A DNA stretch of 64,000 nucleotides from Sinorhizobium fredii USDA 205 (GTDB taxonomy: Bacteria; Pseudomonadota; Alphaproteobacteria; Rhizobiales; Rhizobiaceae): contig NZ_AUTC01000045.1 of assembly GCF_001461695.1 (NCBI RefSeq), positions 1-64,000 of the forward strand, written 5' to 3'. A program made the translations under genes and the position numbers. Numbering within the stretch: position 1 is the stretch's first letter; the number at the start of each line of letters is the position of its first letter. Below the pieces are notes generated by a model. The model was not told the origin of the DNA, made no database searches, and worked only from the letters and a program-made list of their open reading frames with translations. Positions 25,218-33,763 of this stretch are shown here, piece after piece.

Positions 25218-27551
25218 CTACGTCAGCTGGTTGTGGTCGAGCGGGTTGCCCTCAAGATTCATGCCGCGCGTGGAAAGGGCTTTCAGGACATCCTGGCGCA
25301 TGCCGAAAAGCGCCACGGTGCCGTTCACGAGGAGCAATACCTTGTCGACGCTGTTCAGGAGGGCGGGCCGCTGGGTAATGGTAATGACAGTGATTTTCTG
25401 CTTCTTCGCATGGGCAAGCGCCCGCGTCAGTGCAGCCTCGCCGGCGCTGTCGAGATTGGAATTCGGCTCGTCCAGCACGACCATGCGCGGATTGCCGAAG
25501 AAGGCCCGGGCGAGCGCGACGCGCTGCTTTTGTCCGCCGGAGAGCGGTGATCCGTCCGCCGCCACGAAGGTTTCGTAACCGTGCGGCAGCAATGCGATCA
25601 TGTCATGCACGTCGGCGAGCTTGGCGGCAGCGTAGATGTCGGCGTCCGTGGCGTCCTCCTGCATGCGGGCGATATTGGCCTTGATCGTACCCGGAAAGAG
25701 TTGAACGTCCTGCGGCAGGTAGCCGATGCTTTCGCCGAACTGGCGCTGATCCCAGTTCCTCAAGTCCATGAGATCGAGCCGGACATTGCCGGATGTCGGC
25801 AGGATGGACCCGACGAGCATCTTGCCGAGCGTCGTCTTGCCGGCTCCGGAACTGCCGATCACGGCAAGCGAGTCGCCCGGACTGAGCGCGAAGGTCACGC
25901 CGTTGAGGACAACACGCTTGGTGCCATTCGGGACGAAAAGCAGCCGCTCGACGTCGAGGCGACCTTCAGGGCGCGGCAGCTTCAGCCGCTCGAAGTTCAG
26001 CGGCGAGCTCTGCAGCAGCGAAGCGATGCGCCCATAGGCGGCGCGCGACTGAATGACCTGGTGCCAGCCTTCGATCGCGCCTTCGATCGGCCCGAGCGCG
26101 CGGCCGGCGACAATCGATGCCGCGATCACCATGCCGCCCGTGAGCTCGCCGTTAAGGGCGAGATTGGCGCCCCAGCCGAGCATCGTGACCTGGGTGAGCA
26201 GCCGAACGGCCTTGGAAAGCGAGGCAAGAGCGATGTTGCGGTCTTGCGCCAGCACTTGAGCTCTGAGCGACCCTGCCATGTCCTTGCCCCAAATGCGGAC
26301 CGCTTCGGGGATCATCGCGAGCGCGTTGATGATCTGCGAATTGCGCGACATCGAGTCGAGATGCAGGTTGGCCTTGCTCTGGAAGGTGTTGGCCTCGCCA
26401 AAGGGGGCTGCCGTCGCCTTCTGGTTCAATACGGTGACAACGAGCAGAAGCAGGGCCGAGGCGATGACGATCGAGCCAAGATGCGGGTGGATCAGGAAGA
26501 CCGCCAGGACGAAGAACGGGGCGATCGGGGCGTCGAGGAAGGAAAGCAGCGTGCTCGACACGAGGAAGGAGCGAAGCTGCTGCAGATCCCCAAGGGTCTG
26601 ATACTCGCGCCCGTTGCTGTGCAGCGAGGCGCGGGCAGCCGCACTGAGGATCGGCGCGCCGAGCTGAGCGGCAACCTCCACCGCCGTCCGCATCAGGATC
26701 ATGCGGCGGATTCCGTCGAATATGGCTTGCAGAATGACCGCAGCGACGATCAGTCCGGTCAGCATGACCAGCGTGTCGATCGAGCGGCTGGTCAGCACCC
26801 GGTCCGAGATCTGAAACAGATAGACGGGTATGGCGAGCACCAGCACGTTGGTGGCGAGTGTGAAAACCATCACGACCATCAGGTTCTGCTTGATCGCCCG
26901 AAGACCGGCCTTGAGGCTGACGGAAAAATCGACTGGCCCGAGGCGTTTATGGAAGACCCCTCCGCCTCCGCCTCCACCTCCGCCACCATGGCCCCCGCCG
27001 CCGCCGGAGCCACCCTTGTCGGGGACGCGCGGCTCGGCCTTGATAGGGCCGCGGTCGCCGTCGATCACCACCATGCCCGATATCGAAGACTTGTCCTTGA
27101 CTTCGGCCCTGGGCTCGATGGCCGGCTTTTCGAAGCGCGGTTCGGGCTTGCGGGCCTCCTGCACAGGGGCAGGCTTGCCGGCATCGCCCTGCGGACCGGG
27201 CACGATTTCCGCGGTGTTCGCGTTGACGGCCGTCAGCGGGGGCGTCCGTGTCTGTTGGGTAACCTCGGCCGGCGCCGCGGCACGCCGTTCGGATGCGACG
27301 GGTGCGGCCGTCACCTCACGATTGGTTTCCTGGCTGGTTCTTGCGGCCGCCGCGCCGCGAAGATGGTCAATCACCTCGTCGAGCTCCTTAACAGTGCGAT
27401 CCAAAACATTTTCCCGGCGGTCGATTCTGCGGAGCAATTGCTGCCGGGCAGCCTCGACATCCAGGCCCCGCGGCCGGGACTCCGCCTCGTCCGCAACCTC
27501 GTCTCCACTTGTCGCGAATTGCTCCCAGGATTGATCGCGGTCGTCGGTCAT
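25218..27551 (-). CDS. PrtD-like type I secretion ABC ATPase with a long N-terminal extension
   Basis: 777 residues, about 200 more than PrtD/PrsD. Residues 1-205 are Pro/Ala/charged and end in a poly-Gly-His stretch; then a six-helix exporter domain (about 215-500) and an ATPase domain with Walker A IGSSGAGKTT, signature LSGGQKQR and Walker B MVVLDEPNSNLD. No C39 peptidase domain is seen in the extension. It exports unfolded substrates with a C-terminal signal directly to the outside. The 20-bp gap to the 667-residue protein gene suggests that protein is a substrate. Confidence 0.93.
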   Translation of the reverse strand: MTDDRDQSWEQFATSGDEVADEAESRPRGLDVEAARQQLLRRIDRRENVLDRTVKELDEVIDHLRGAAAARTSQETNREVTAAPVASERRAAAPAEVTQQTRTPPLTAVNANTAEIVPGPQGDAGKPAPVQEARKPEPRFEKPAIEPRAEVKDKSSISGMVVIDGDRGPIKAEPRVPDKGGSGGGGGHGGGGGGGGGGVFHKRLGPVDFSVSLKAGLRAIKQNLMVVMVFTLATNVLVLAIPVYLFQISDRVLTSRSIDTLVMLTGLIVAAVILQAIFDGIRRMILMRTAVEVAAQLGAPILSAAARASLHSNGREYQTLGDLQQLRSFLVSSTLLSFLDAPIAPFFVLAVFLIHPHLGSIVIASALLLLVVTVLNQKATAAPFGEANTFQSKANLHLDSMSRNSQIINALAMIPEAVRIWGKDMAGSLRAQVLAQDRNIALASLSKAVRLLTQVTMLGWGANLALNGELTGGMVIAASIVAGRALGPIEGAIEGWHQVIQSRAAYGRIASLLQSSPLNFERLKLPRPEGRLDVERLLFVPNGTKRVVLNGVTFALSPGDSLAVIGSSGAGKTTLGKMLVGSILPTSGNVRLDLMDLRNWDQRQFGESIGYLPQDVQLFPGTIKANIARMQEDATDADIYAAAKLADVHDMIALLPHGYETFVAADGSPLSGGQKQRVALARAFFGNPRMVVLDEPNSNLDSAGEAALTRALAHAKKQKITVITITQRPALLNSVDKVLLLVNGTVALFGMRQDVLKALSTRGMNLEGNPLDHNQLT

Positions 27552-27571
27552 CGTCGCCTCCCGCGCTCCGA

Positions 27572-29575
27572 TCAGGCCAGCATGCTATGCATGGGATCGG
27601 CATTCGTCGTATCGAGGGGAGGCGGCGCGTGATCCGGCGGCTGTGGCCCGTGGTCGGGGGTGTCGTCACCGAGGAAAGCAACCGCTTCGCTGACGAGTGC
27701 GTCAGGATTCTGGCCCCCGAGGTACGGTTCGGTCTTGATCAGGTCGGCCTGGACCAGGATCTCGTCAGAATAGGCGTTGCCGCCCGCGTAGATGGTCTTG
27801 CCGGCGTCGACATCGAGGATCCCGGCGTAGTTGACCAAGGTGTTCGAACCCGTCGAAATCGTCCAGTCCGCATCCGAACCGAGTCCGAGCTTGTTCATAG
27901 CGAGCGCGATCTGATCGCTGTCGCCCAGGATATTGGTTTGCTTGACGTAGTTCAGGCTGACGAGGTCGCCTGAAATATAGAGCACCCGCAAGCCGTTCAT
28001 CCCGGCGAAGGCGCCATCCTCCAGCACGCCGTCCGGCAGCGATTTTTTGCCGCTTGCGAGATCCCCGAAGGCATCGAGGTAGGATTTCGGCAACGGTTTG
28101 ACGCTGTTCGCGCCGCCGGCTTCCACGATGCTCGCTTCGTTCCAGAGCAGGTTTCCGTCGGTGGAAGCGGAGCCCTTGCCGGTCGTGCCGAAACCCTCGA
28201 CGGCGCCGACCAGGTCGTTGTCGAGCAGAATGTTCAACTGCTGGATGATATTGGCGTCGTAGACATTGCCGCCGATAAAGATGAGATCGTAGTAGTGTCC
28301 GAGCTCCGCGAGCGAGACGTTATTGATGGCCGTATTGTCGCCGGTGATGATTGAAGCCGTCGAGCCAGCGGCCGCCAAAATGGCCGTGTCTTCATCGGAC
28401 ATGAAGGTGAATTGCTCGAACCAGTTGGTGATCAAGAGGTCGCCCTTGATCTCGGTGATTGCCCAAGCCTTCGGGAAGTCGCCGGGTCCGGCCTGCTCTG
28501 CCTTGCTGGGCTCGGGGTCGAGATGCTTGAACATCGCGATGTTGAAGGCCTCGTTCGGTTTGCCCTGATCGAGGTTCCAGCCGTTGAGGGCGGTGCTCAA
28601 GAGATCGTTGTCGCACAGGACATTGATCTGGACGATCGCGTTGAGTTCGACATGGTCGCCGGCGACGGCGAGCACATGCGACTGCAGCCAGTTGGTCGTC
28701 AGCGTGACGGAGTTGACCAGCGTGTTGCCACCCGCTTCAAGTTCGACCGACGCCTCGATCGAGACCTTGCCCTGGCCTGCCGTAACGTTGCCGCTGGCCT
28801 GGTTGGAGGTAGCCGGCTTGTCGTCCGGCGTATCCTCCGGTGGCGGCAAGTAGTCATCGAGGCTCGGTGCTTCCTCGACGAGTTCTCCGTTGACGAAGAT
28901 GCCTTCGAGGGTCTCGGCTTTCGCGACAAATGTGCCTTCCTGTCCGACCTGTTCATCGGAAAAGGCATCAAGCTGCTGCGCGGCGGCGCTGATGAAGGTG
29001 GCAATCTCCTCTGGAGAGCCAGGAATCTCCTCGCCGCCAAGCGGGGAGATCCGCTGCGCCGCTTCGATGAGATCATTCATCAGGGCGCTGTTGTCCACCT
29101 TCACGGAAAACTGCAGGCCGTGACCGCCAAGGCTGACGGAGTCGTTGTCCGACAGCCAGATCTGCTGCGATGCGTAGACAGCTGTCGAGCCGGGCGGATC
29201 GATTTGAAAGTCGACAGTGCTGCTGGAGGACGAATTCGAGCCGTACCGGGTGAAAACGTGCGGGTTGTCGATTTCGTTTACCGGCTGCGAAACCGGTATT
29301 TCCGGGGGACGAAGGCCGGGATAGAGGCCTGGGGTCGGCCCGGCGTCAACCGGATCGTCCGGACGATAGGGAATACGAGGGTCGAAATCCTTGAGCTCGT
29401 AGGGTGCCTTGACCGTGACCGGCACGGAAGGGAGCTCCGGCGGATCCTCCTGCGCTTTCTGAAGAGCCTTGAATTCGTTATAGGCGTCGCGCAGGCGAAT
29501 TTCTTCGAGAGTAGTTGCGAACAGGCCGATGAAATGGGCGATCGCCTCGGTCGTCTTGTCGAAATACAGGGTCAT
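27572..29575 (-). CDS. Repeat-containing protein, probable type I secretion substrate
   Basis: 667 residues, no signal peptide. A helical N-terminus (1-45), Pro-rich spacer, then repeats at about 284-325, 413-455, 529-556 and 578-616 built on an alternating pattern with NTxxN followed by VQxNxLxDxD-type segments (IVQINVLCDND, IIQQLNILLDND, VKQTNILGDSD). The pattern suggests a beta-solenoid and Asp pairs that could bind calcium, though classical RTX nonamers are absent. The C-terminus is Pro/Asp-rich. It lies immediately before the secretion ATPase and adaptor genes. I do not recognise a named family. Confidence 0.75.
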   Translation of the reverse strand: MTLYFDKTTEAIAHFIGLFATTLEEIRLRDAYNEFKALQKAQEDPPELPSVPVTVKAPYELKDFDPRIPYRPDDPVDAGPTPGLYPGLRPPEIPVSQPVNEIDNPHVFTRYGSNSSSSSTVDFQIDPPGSTAVYASQQIWLSDNDSVSLGGHGLQFSVKVDNSALMNDLIEAAQRISPLGGEEIPGSPEEIATFISAAAQQLDAFSDEQVGQEGTFVAKAETLEGIFVNGELVEEAPSLDDYLPPPEDTPDDKPATSNQASGNVTAGQGKVSIEASVELEAGGNTLVNSVTLTTNWLQSHVLAVAGDHVELNAIVQINVLCDNDLLSTALNGWNLDQGKPNEAFNIAMFKHLDPEPSKAEQAGPGDFPKAWAITEIKGDLLITNWFEQFTFMSDEDTAILAAAGSTASIITGDNTAINNVSLAELGHYYDLIFIGGNVYDANIIQQLNILLDNDLVGAVEGFGTTGKGSASTDGNLLWNEASIVEAGGANSVKPLPKSYLDAFGDLASGKKSLPDGVLEDGAFAGMNGLRVLYISGDLVSLNYVKQTNILGDSDQIALAMNKLGLGSDADWTISTGSNTLVNYAGILDVDAGKTIYAGGNAYSDEILVQADLIKTEPYLGGQNPDALVSEAVAFLGDDTPDHGPQPPDHAPPPLDTTNADPMHSMLA

Positions 29576-29607
29576 TGTCAGCCCCCATTTTTTATTTCGG
29601 TGCTGTT

Positions 29608-29635
29608 GGACTGCGCGGGTGAACCCGCGCAGTCC
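29608..29635 (-). promoter_or_regulatory. Strong intercistronic hairpin
   Basis: Perfect 12-bp stem GGACTGCGCGGG/CCCGCGCAGTCC with a 4-nt loop in the 101-bp gap between the Asn/Gly-rich protein gene and the 667-residue protein gene. No T-run follows on the minus strand, so it may be a partial terminator, processing site or 3' stabiliser that sets relative expression. Confidence 0.6.
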
Positions 29636-29676
29636 AGTTCAATGCCCGATTGCGAAGTTGCGAACCGGTAGTGCTG

Positions 29677-31398
29677 TTATGCGGCGTCTTCGTCTTCGCC
29701 GATGGCCGTCGAGCTGTAGTTGCCGCCGACGACCGTCATGTCGATGGTGTTGCCCTGCAGGTTGGCACCAAGCACGATCTGCTGGTTGAAGGCGTTGGTG
29801 TCGATCACCGCATCGGCCGATGCCGAGGAGATTCCTTCGAGGAAACTATCGTCCCCATTGTAGGAACCCCAGGTGCCGGCCGAGCCTGCACCGCCTGCGC
29901 CGCTCGTTGCGATGCCGCCAGCTGCGCCTGCGCCGCCTGCGCCGCCGGTTGCCGCTCCGCCTGCACCGCCGCCGGCCAAGGCATCGCCAGCCCATGCACC
30001 CGCAAGAGCAAGACCGCCATCACCGGCGCCGCCGGTGGCCGCTCCGCCGGTCCCGGTTCCGCCCGTGGCACCGCCCGTGGTTCCGCCGTTCGCCGTGGCA
30101 CCGCCGCCGCCGCCGCCGCCGCCGCCGTTACCGGCGCCGACACCGGAACCCGTGCCGATACCAAGGCCTGCACCGAGCGCACCGCCGCCGTCACCGGCAT
30201 CGTCCGCGCTTCCGCCGTTGGCGTTGCCGGTCCGACCGAGAGCGACGCTGTTGCCGCCATCGTTGTCGCCGCCGTCGCCGCCGAAGTTCAGGACCGGGAT
30301 CGCGAAGGAGTCATCGACATCTGAGCCGTCGCCGCCGTCGCCCGCGTCCTCGGCTTCCGCCTCGTCGCTTTCGACGTCACCCGTTTCGCCACCGTCGCCG
30401 GCTTCGTTATCGCCACCTTCACCGCCTTCTGCTGCACCGACGCCGAGACCGAGGCCGAGGCCGAGGCCGAGACCGAGGCCGGTACCGCCGTTGCCGCCAT
30501 CGCCAGCCTTGGCGTAGCCACCGTCAGCGTCGCCGCTGCTTCCGCCTGTGCCGACGCCGACGCTCGCCGCGAGACCACCCTCGCCGTCTCCGCCATCCGC
30601 GTCGCCGTCGTTGTCAGCGTCGCCGCCGTCAGCGTCGCCGCCCCCGGCGAAGCCGCCGACCGCAAAGCCACCGTCGCCACCGTCGCCGCCGTCGGCATCA
30701 GCATCGCCGCCTTCGCCGCCGTCACCGGCCGCCGTGATGCCGTCGTCCGACTTGGCGTAGCCGCCCTTGGCATCGCCGCTCTGGTTCAGCTCGCCGTCGT
30801 TGGAGACGTTCTCCAGCTTGTCGTCATCCGACATGATGGCGGACTGGCTGAAGACGTTACCGACGTCATTGCCTGCGCCGTTGAGCGACTCGTCCAGGAT
30901 GTCCTTGAAGCTGACGGTAGCCATGCCCTCGATGTCTGAATTATCGATGTCGACGAAATCGTCATCCGAGGGCTTGTAGCCATCAAGATCGATGTCGACA
31001 TCGACGTCGACTTCAGTCTTGCTGTCGACGTCGACGTCAACTTCGGTCTCGTTCTTGTTGACGTTGGCGTTGAGGTTGGCGTTGCCGTTCAGGTTGCCGT
31101 TACCGTTGACGTTGGCGTTGCCGTTACCGTTACCGTTCAGGTTGCCGTTACCGTTCAGGTTGCCGTTGCCGTTACCGTTCAGGTTGCCGTTGCCGTTCAG
31201 GTTGCCGTTGCCATTGCCGTTCAGATTGCCATTATAGGACTCACTGGACTGCTCCTGCTCCTGCTCTTGCTCTGACTCCTGCTCTTGTTCCTGCTCCTGC
31301 TCCTGCTCGGACTCCTGCTCCTGATCCTGATCCTGATATTGGTCCTGATCTTGGGATTGGTCTTCCCACGGCCACAAGAAATTCTTGTCCTTGCCCAT
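29677..31398 (-). CDS. Asn/Gly/Asp-rich low-complexity protein, probable secreted structural protein
   Basis: 573 residues, ATG 31398 after AAGGAAG. Four zones: an 11-residue start followed by Asp/Glu-Gln runs (about 12-50), Asn-Gly-Leu repeats (about 55-115), acidic Val-Asp repeats (about 116-160), then a very long Gly/Asp/Ala-rich tract (about 215-520) containing Gly-Leu and poly-Gly runs. The C-terminal 60 residues are normal in composition (NAFNQQIVLGANLQGNTIDM, VVGGNY) and echo the repeat motif in the neighbouring 667-residue protein. No Sec signal. First gene of the secretion set; a disordered or matrix-like exported protein is the best inference. Confidence 0.75.
   Translation of the reverse strand: MGKDKNFLWPWEDQSQDQDQYQDQDQEQESEQEQEQEQEQESEQEQEQEQSSESYNGNLNGNGNGNLNGNGNLNGNGNGNLNGNGNLNGNGNGNANVNGNGNLNGNANLNANVNKNETEVDVDVDSKTEVDVDVDIDLDGYKPSDDDFVDIDNSDIEGMATVSFKDILDESLNGAGNDVGNVFSQSAIMSDDDKLENVSNDGELNQSGDAKGGYAKSDDGITAAGDGGEGGDADADGGDGGDGGFAVGGFAGGGDADGGDADNDGDADGGDGEGGLAASVGVGTGGSSGDADGGYAKAGDGGNGGTGLGLGLGLGLGLGVGAAEGGEGGDNEAGDGGETGDVESDEAEAEDAGDGGDGSDVDDSFAIPVLNFGGDGGDNDGGNSVALGRTGNANGGSADDAGDGGGALGAGLGIGTGSGVGAGNGGGGGGGGGATANGGTTGGATGGTGTGGAATGGAGDGGLALAGAWAGDALAGGGAGGAATGGAGGAGAAGGIATSGAGGAGSAGTWGSYNGDDSFLEGISSASADAVIDTNAFNQQIVLGANLQGNTIDMTVVGGNYSSTAIGEDEDAA
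31070..31350 (-). repeat. In-gene tandem repeats coding Asn-Gly and Glu-Gln tracts
   Basis: From about 31070 to 31235, units of GTTGCCGTTACCGTTCAG and close variants recur with 6- to 18-bp periodicity, coding NLNGNG-type peptide repeats. From about 31245 to 31350, CTCCTG hexamers recur, coding Glu/Gln tracts. Both stay in frame, so repeat-number change would alter the protein length without a frameshift. Confidence 0.85.
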
Positions 31399-31906
31399 AG
31401 TGATCTTCCTTGGGTTGAGGCCGCGACAGCCAAGCCGCCTTTTTCTCTCACGCGGCTACGGGGTGGTGCGGTCCAGTGTTGAAATAAATAAAGCTACGTC
31501 ACTCAAGAATTTCGATCACCGGACGGCCAAACGCGACCGGGGATCAGACGTTCAAAATGTCGTGGTAGGTGCCCTCCTTCACGCTGGAGCAGCTTGTCGG
31601 GCCTCTCGAAGGGGACCTGCGCATCTGGCGCCGTGTCGGTCCCCAGGCTCGAGCCTCACTGCTCGTCGTTTTGCCCGGGCAGTCTGTTGCCAAGTTGAAG
31701 GAAATGTAAGCTGCCAGTTCGAGCTAGCCCGCAGGGTAGTCGTTGCGAGTGCTTGTCAGCCTCAGGTTGACTGCGTGAAGAAATAATTTGCGCGAAATGA
31801 TGAATCTATGGAATGGATTTGCAACGCTACTACCTTAGGGCTACTTGCAGCAGGCAGGCTTAGGGCCCAAACCTAATCAACCGGAAGAAATGGAACGGAA
31901 GCGGAT
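31399..31906. other. 508-bp intergenic region, promoter of the secretion set
   Basis: Lies between two divergent genes. No supported reading frame: frames that stay open are antisense or unconserved in character. A moderately AT-rich patch (31470-31500) near the start of the low-complexity gene and another (31780-31880) before the HEPN-like gene are where promoters would be expected. I see no clear -35/-10 pair. Confidence 0.5.
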
Positions 31907-32434
31907 ATGAGCGATCCTGACGGCGGTGTTCGGCAACGGCAAGCTGGGCCGATGAAGAGGTTTCATGAGATCCTTCTTTTGATCGGGCAGTTGAACTACA
32001 CGTGGACGAACACGGAAAGCCTGCTTATCTACCTGATCGCGGGGCTTGCGAATGTGGACAAGGAAACCGCGGTCATTATTTTCCTGACGCTGAACACGAC
32101 GCGGGCCCGCATCGAGCTCGTCGAGCGGCTCGCCAAGATGGCCAAGACGCCATCCGAGCGCAGGCAGGAGATCCTGGCGGTGACACAGCAGCTCGGCAAG
32201 CAGGCGAAGCTCAGGAACAAGTACAGCCATTGCATCTATTCCTTCGACGAGACCGGGGACCAGGCAAGCACCCAGCTGATGGCCATCTTCGACAGCAAGG
32301 ATACGATCAAGTACGGCAAGATCGAGCAGATCGACGACGTGGAATTGGCGAGGATCAGCGAGGCGATCGACCAGATCATGAAGATCAACAAGGGAATCTG
32401 GGGTATCGTCGAGCGGCATTCGTTCCCGCGTTAA
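31907..32434 (+). CDS. Small helical protein with a HEPN-like R-x4-H motif
   Basis: 175 residues, all-helical appearance, no membrane or signal segment. The motif RNKYSH (Arg103-x4-His108) matches the R-x4-6-H signature of HEPN domains, found in RNases of toxin-antitoxin and phage-defence systems and in non-catalytic helpers. No antitoxin-like partner is adjacent. GGAAGCGG precedes the ATG. The HEPN call rests on one motif plus helicity, so treat the activity as unknown. Confidence 0.6.
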   Translation: MSDPDGGVRQRQAGPMKRFHEILLLIGQLNYTWTNTESLLIYLIAGLANVDKETAVIIFLTLNTTRARIELVERLAKMAKTPSERRQEILAVTQQLGKQAKLRNKYSHCIYSFDETGDQASTQLMAIFDSKDTIKYGKIEQIDDVELARISEAIDQIMKINKGIWGIVERHSFPR

Positions 32435-32568
32435 CGGGCGGCATGGATAACTGCCTCACGCTATGTCCAAGATCGGAGCGGATTCAAATGCCGCGACAGT
32501 CCGCGCGCCCGGCCTACAGAGCACGCGTCTCTATCTGAGGCACGAAGGACGCTGAAGCACTATGAACC

Positions 32569-32617
32569 GCTGCACGTTTTATCCTTAAGTCGATGCGATT
32601 CAAGGAAACATGCAGTA
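32569..32617. repeat. RIME-like half element
   Basis: GCTGCACGTTTTATCCTTAA...CAAGGAAACATGCAGTAG, the same module as 5189-5238 and the 3' half of the longer repeats. Confidence 0.7.
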
Positions 32618-33153
32618 GATGCACGGGCCGTCACGCCCGCGACAATTCTTTCTTGGCTGTGTGGCTCAATCTGGAGAGAATTGTGAGGAGAGGGAGCCAG
32701 CACCGAAACCCTTTCATCTCTTTTAGGATTCTTATGGTGCTGGCTCATCTTCAATCAGAGAAGGTGATACCATTCATCTGCGGGTCTCGATATTTCTATT
32801 TCTTTTTCCAATATAATTGTGCGGCAGGGGTTCGGTCCTGTCGTAAACTGTTACGTCAAAATATAAAATGTCATACGATTTGTCATGCGAACGCAATATG
32901 AATACTTCCGAACCTACGCAGGACACTGTCCGGGACGCACAAAACACCGTGCGACGATTGCAGTGTGATCCGGAATGTGGGGAAGCGATAGATACCAATT
33001 ATGGTTAGTCTGGGCAGCCGCTTGATCGATAGCGCGCGTTTTGACGGTGGCATCGCGCGAAGGCCTTGCAGTGGGCGGGCCGGGCGCTGGGGAAGAAGCA
33101 TAGCCGCTTGGCGGTGTCCCGTCCCGGGATGCGTTTTCATCCCATGCGTTAAG

Positions 33154-33169
33154 ACAATGTTAACATTGT
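33154..33169. promoter_or_regulatory. Perfect 16-bp palindrome
   Basis: ACAATGTTAACATTGT is fully self-complementary and lies in the middle of the gene-poor region, about 600 bp from the nearest gene start. It has the look of a dimeric regulator's operator, but no target gene is evident. Confidence 0.45.
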
Positions 33170-33677
33170 GAATCCGTCGCCGCGTTTCGCACCCGTCGCG
33201 TTGCACCGATCTTGGATCCCGCCAGGGCGGAATTTCGAAGCGAAGCGCCAGGCTGATAGCCATCGAGTGGGCTGGATGAGATGCGCGCAGGGGCTTGGCA
33301 CAAAGGCGTCGATCGACTGCGCGCCAGGCCTCATATAACCCGTTGTTGGTATCGCCCGTCGACGAGAACGGGCTAGAACGTGCGGGGCCGCGATCTACAT
33401 CCTAGGCTTGAATGTCGTCACGACCCCGCCGTTTCCGCCCCAGCCCCTTGGTCCGCCGAACCCCTGAAAAGCAAAGGGTGGTCGAAGTAAGCGGAAAATG
33501 CACCGCTGCCGTTCGAGTTGTCCAAGGCTTTCGCGTGGATAGACCCAAAATTGGCGCGTTTGCGGACAGGTCTAGATAGCGTCACCGCGCCAATCTAACC
33601 AATTTGGGCTGTTTCCTATCCCCCATATTTACGATACATTAGTTATTACGAATTCTGCCGCCGTGGGGAATTCGCTT

Positions 33678-33691
33678 TTTATTCGAATAAA
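33678..33691. promoter_or_regulatory. 14-bp palindrome upstream of LuxR-type gene
   Basis: TTTATTCGAATAAA, flanked by T/A runs, 72 bp before the start of the LuxR-type regulator. Possible operator or promoter upstream element. Confidence 0.4.
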
Positions 33692-33763
33692 TTTTTTAAA
33701 CGCAGGCGTTCACGAGGGGCCTCACACCCATAAGAATTTCAGGGAACGCCCAAGGAGGGATAA

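Larger units (their letters stand above)
32435..33763. other. 1.3-kb gene-poor region
   Basis: No reading frame here has a plausible start, coding bias and length. It contains a RIME-like half element (32569-32617), an AT-rich zone at about 32760-32900, a perfect 16-bp palindrome (33154-33169), a shorter hairpin at 33354-33373 and an AT-rich promoter-like zone with a 14-bp palindrome before the LuxR-type gene. It could hold a small RNA gene or gene remnants. Confidence 0.55.

Noticed and set aside
29820..30737. Long open frames on the plus strand opposite the low-complexity gene
   Set aside because: Arg/Pro-rich readings that mirror the Gly/Asp codons of the minus-strand gene; no start signals or family resemblance.
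31070..31240. Regularly spaced repeats mistaken for a CRISPR array
   Set aside because: Units are 6-18 bp, contiguous and in frame with a coding sequence; no spacers and no cas genes.
33420..33600. Short Gly/Pro-rich frame on the minus strand
   Set aside because: About 50 codons, no ribosome site, frame begins after a stop with only a GTG; could not be supported.
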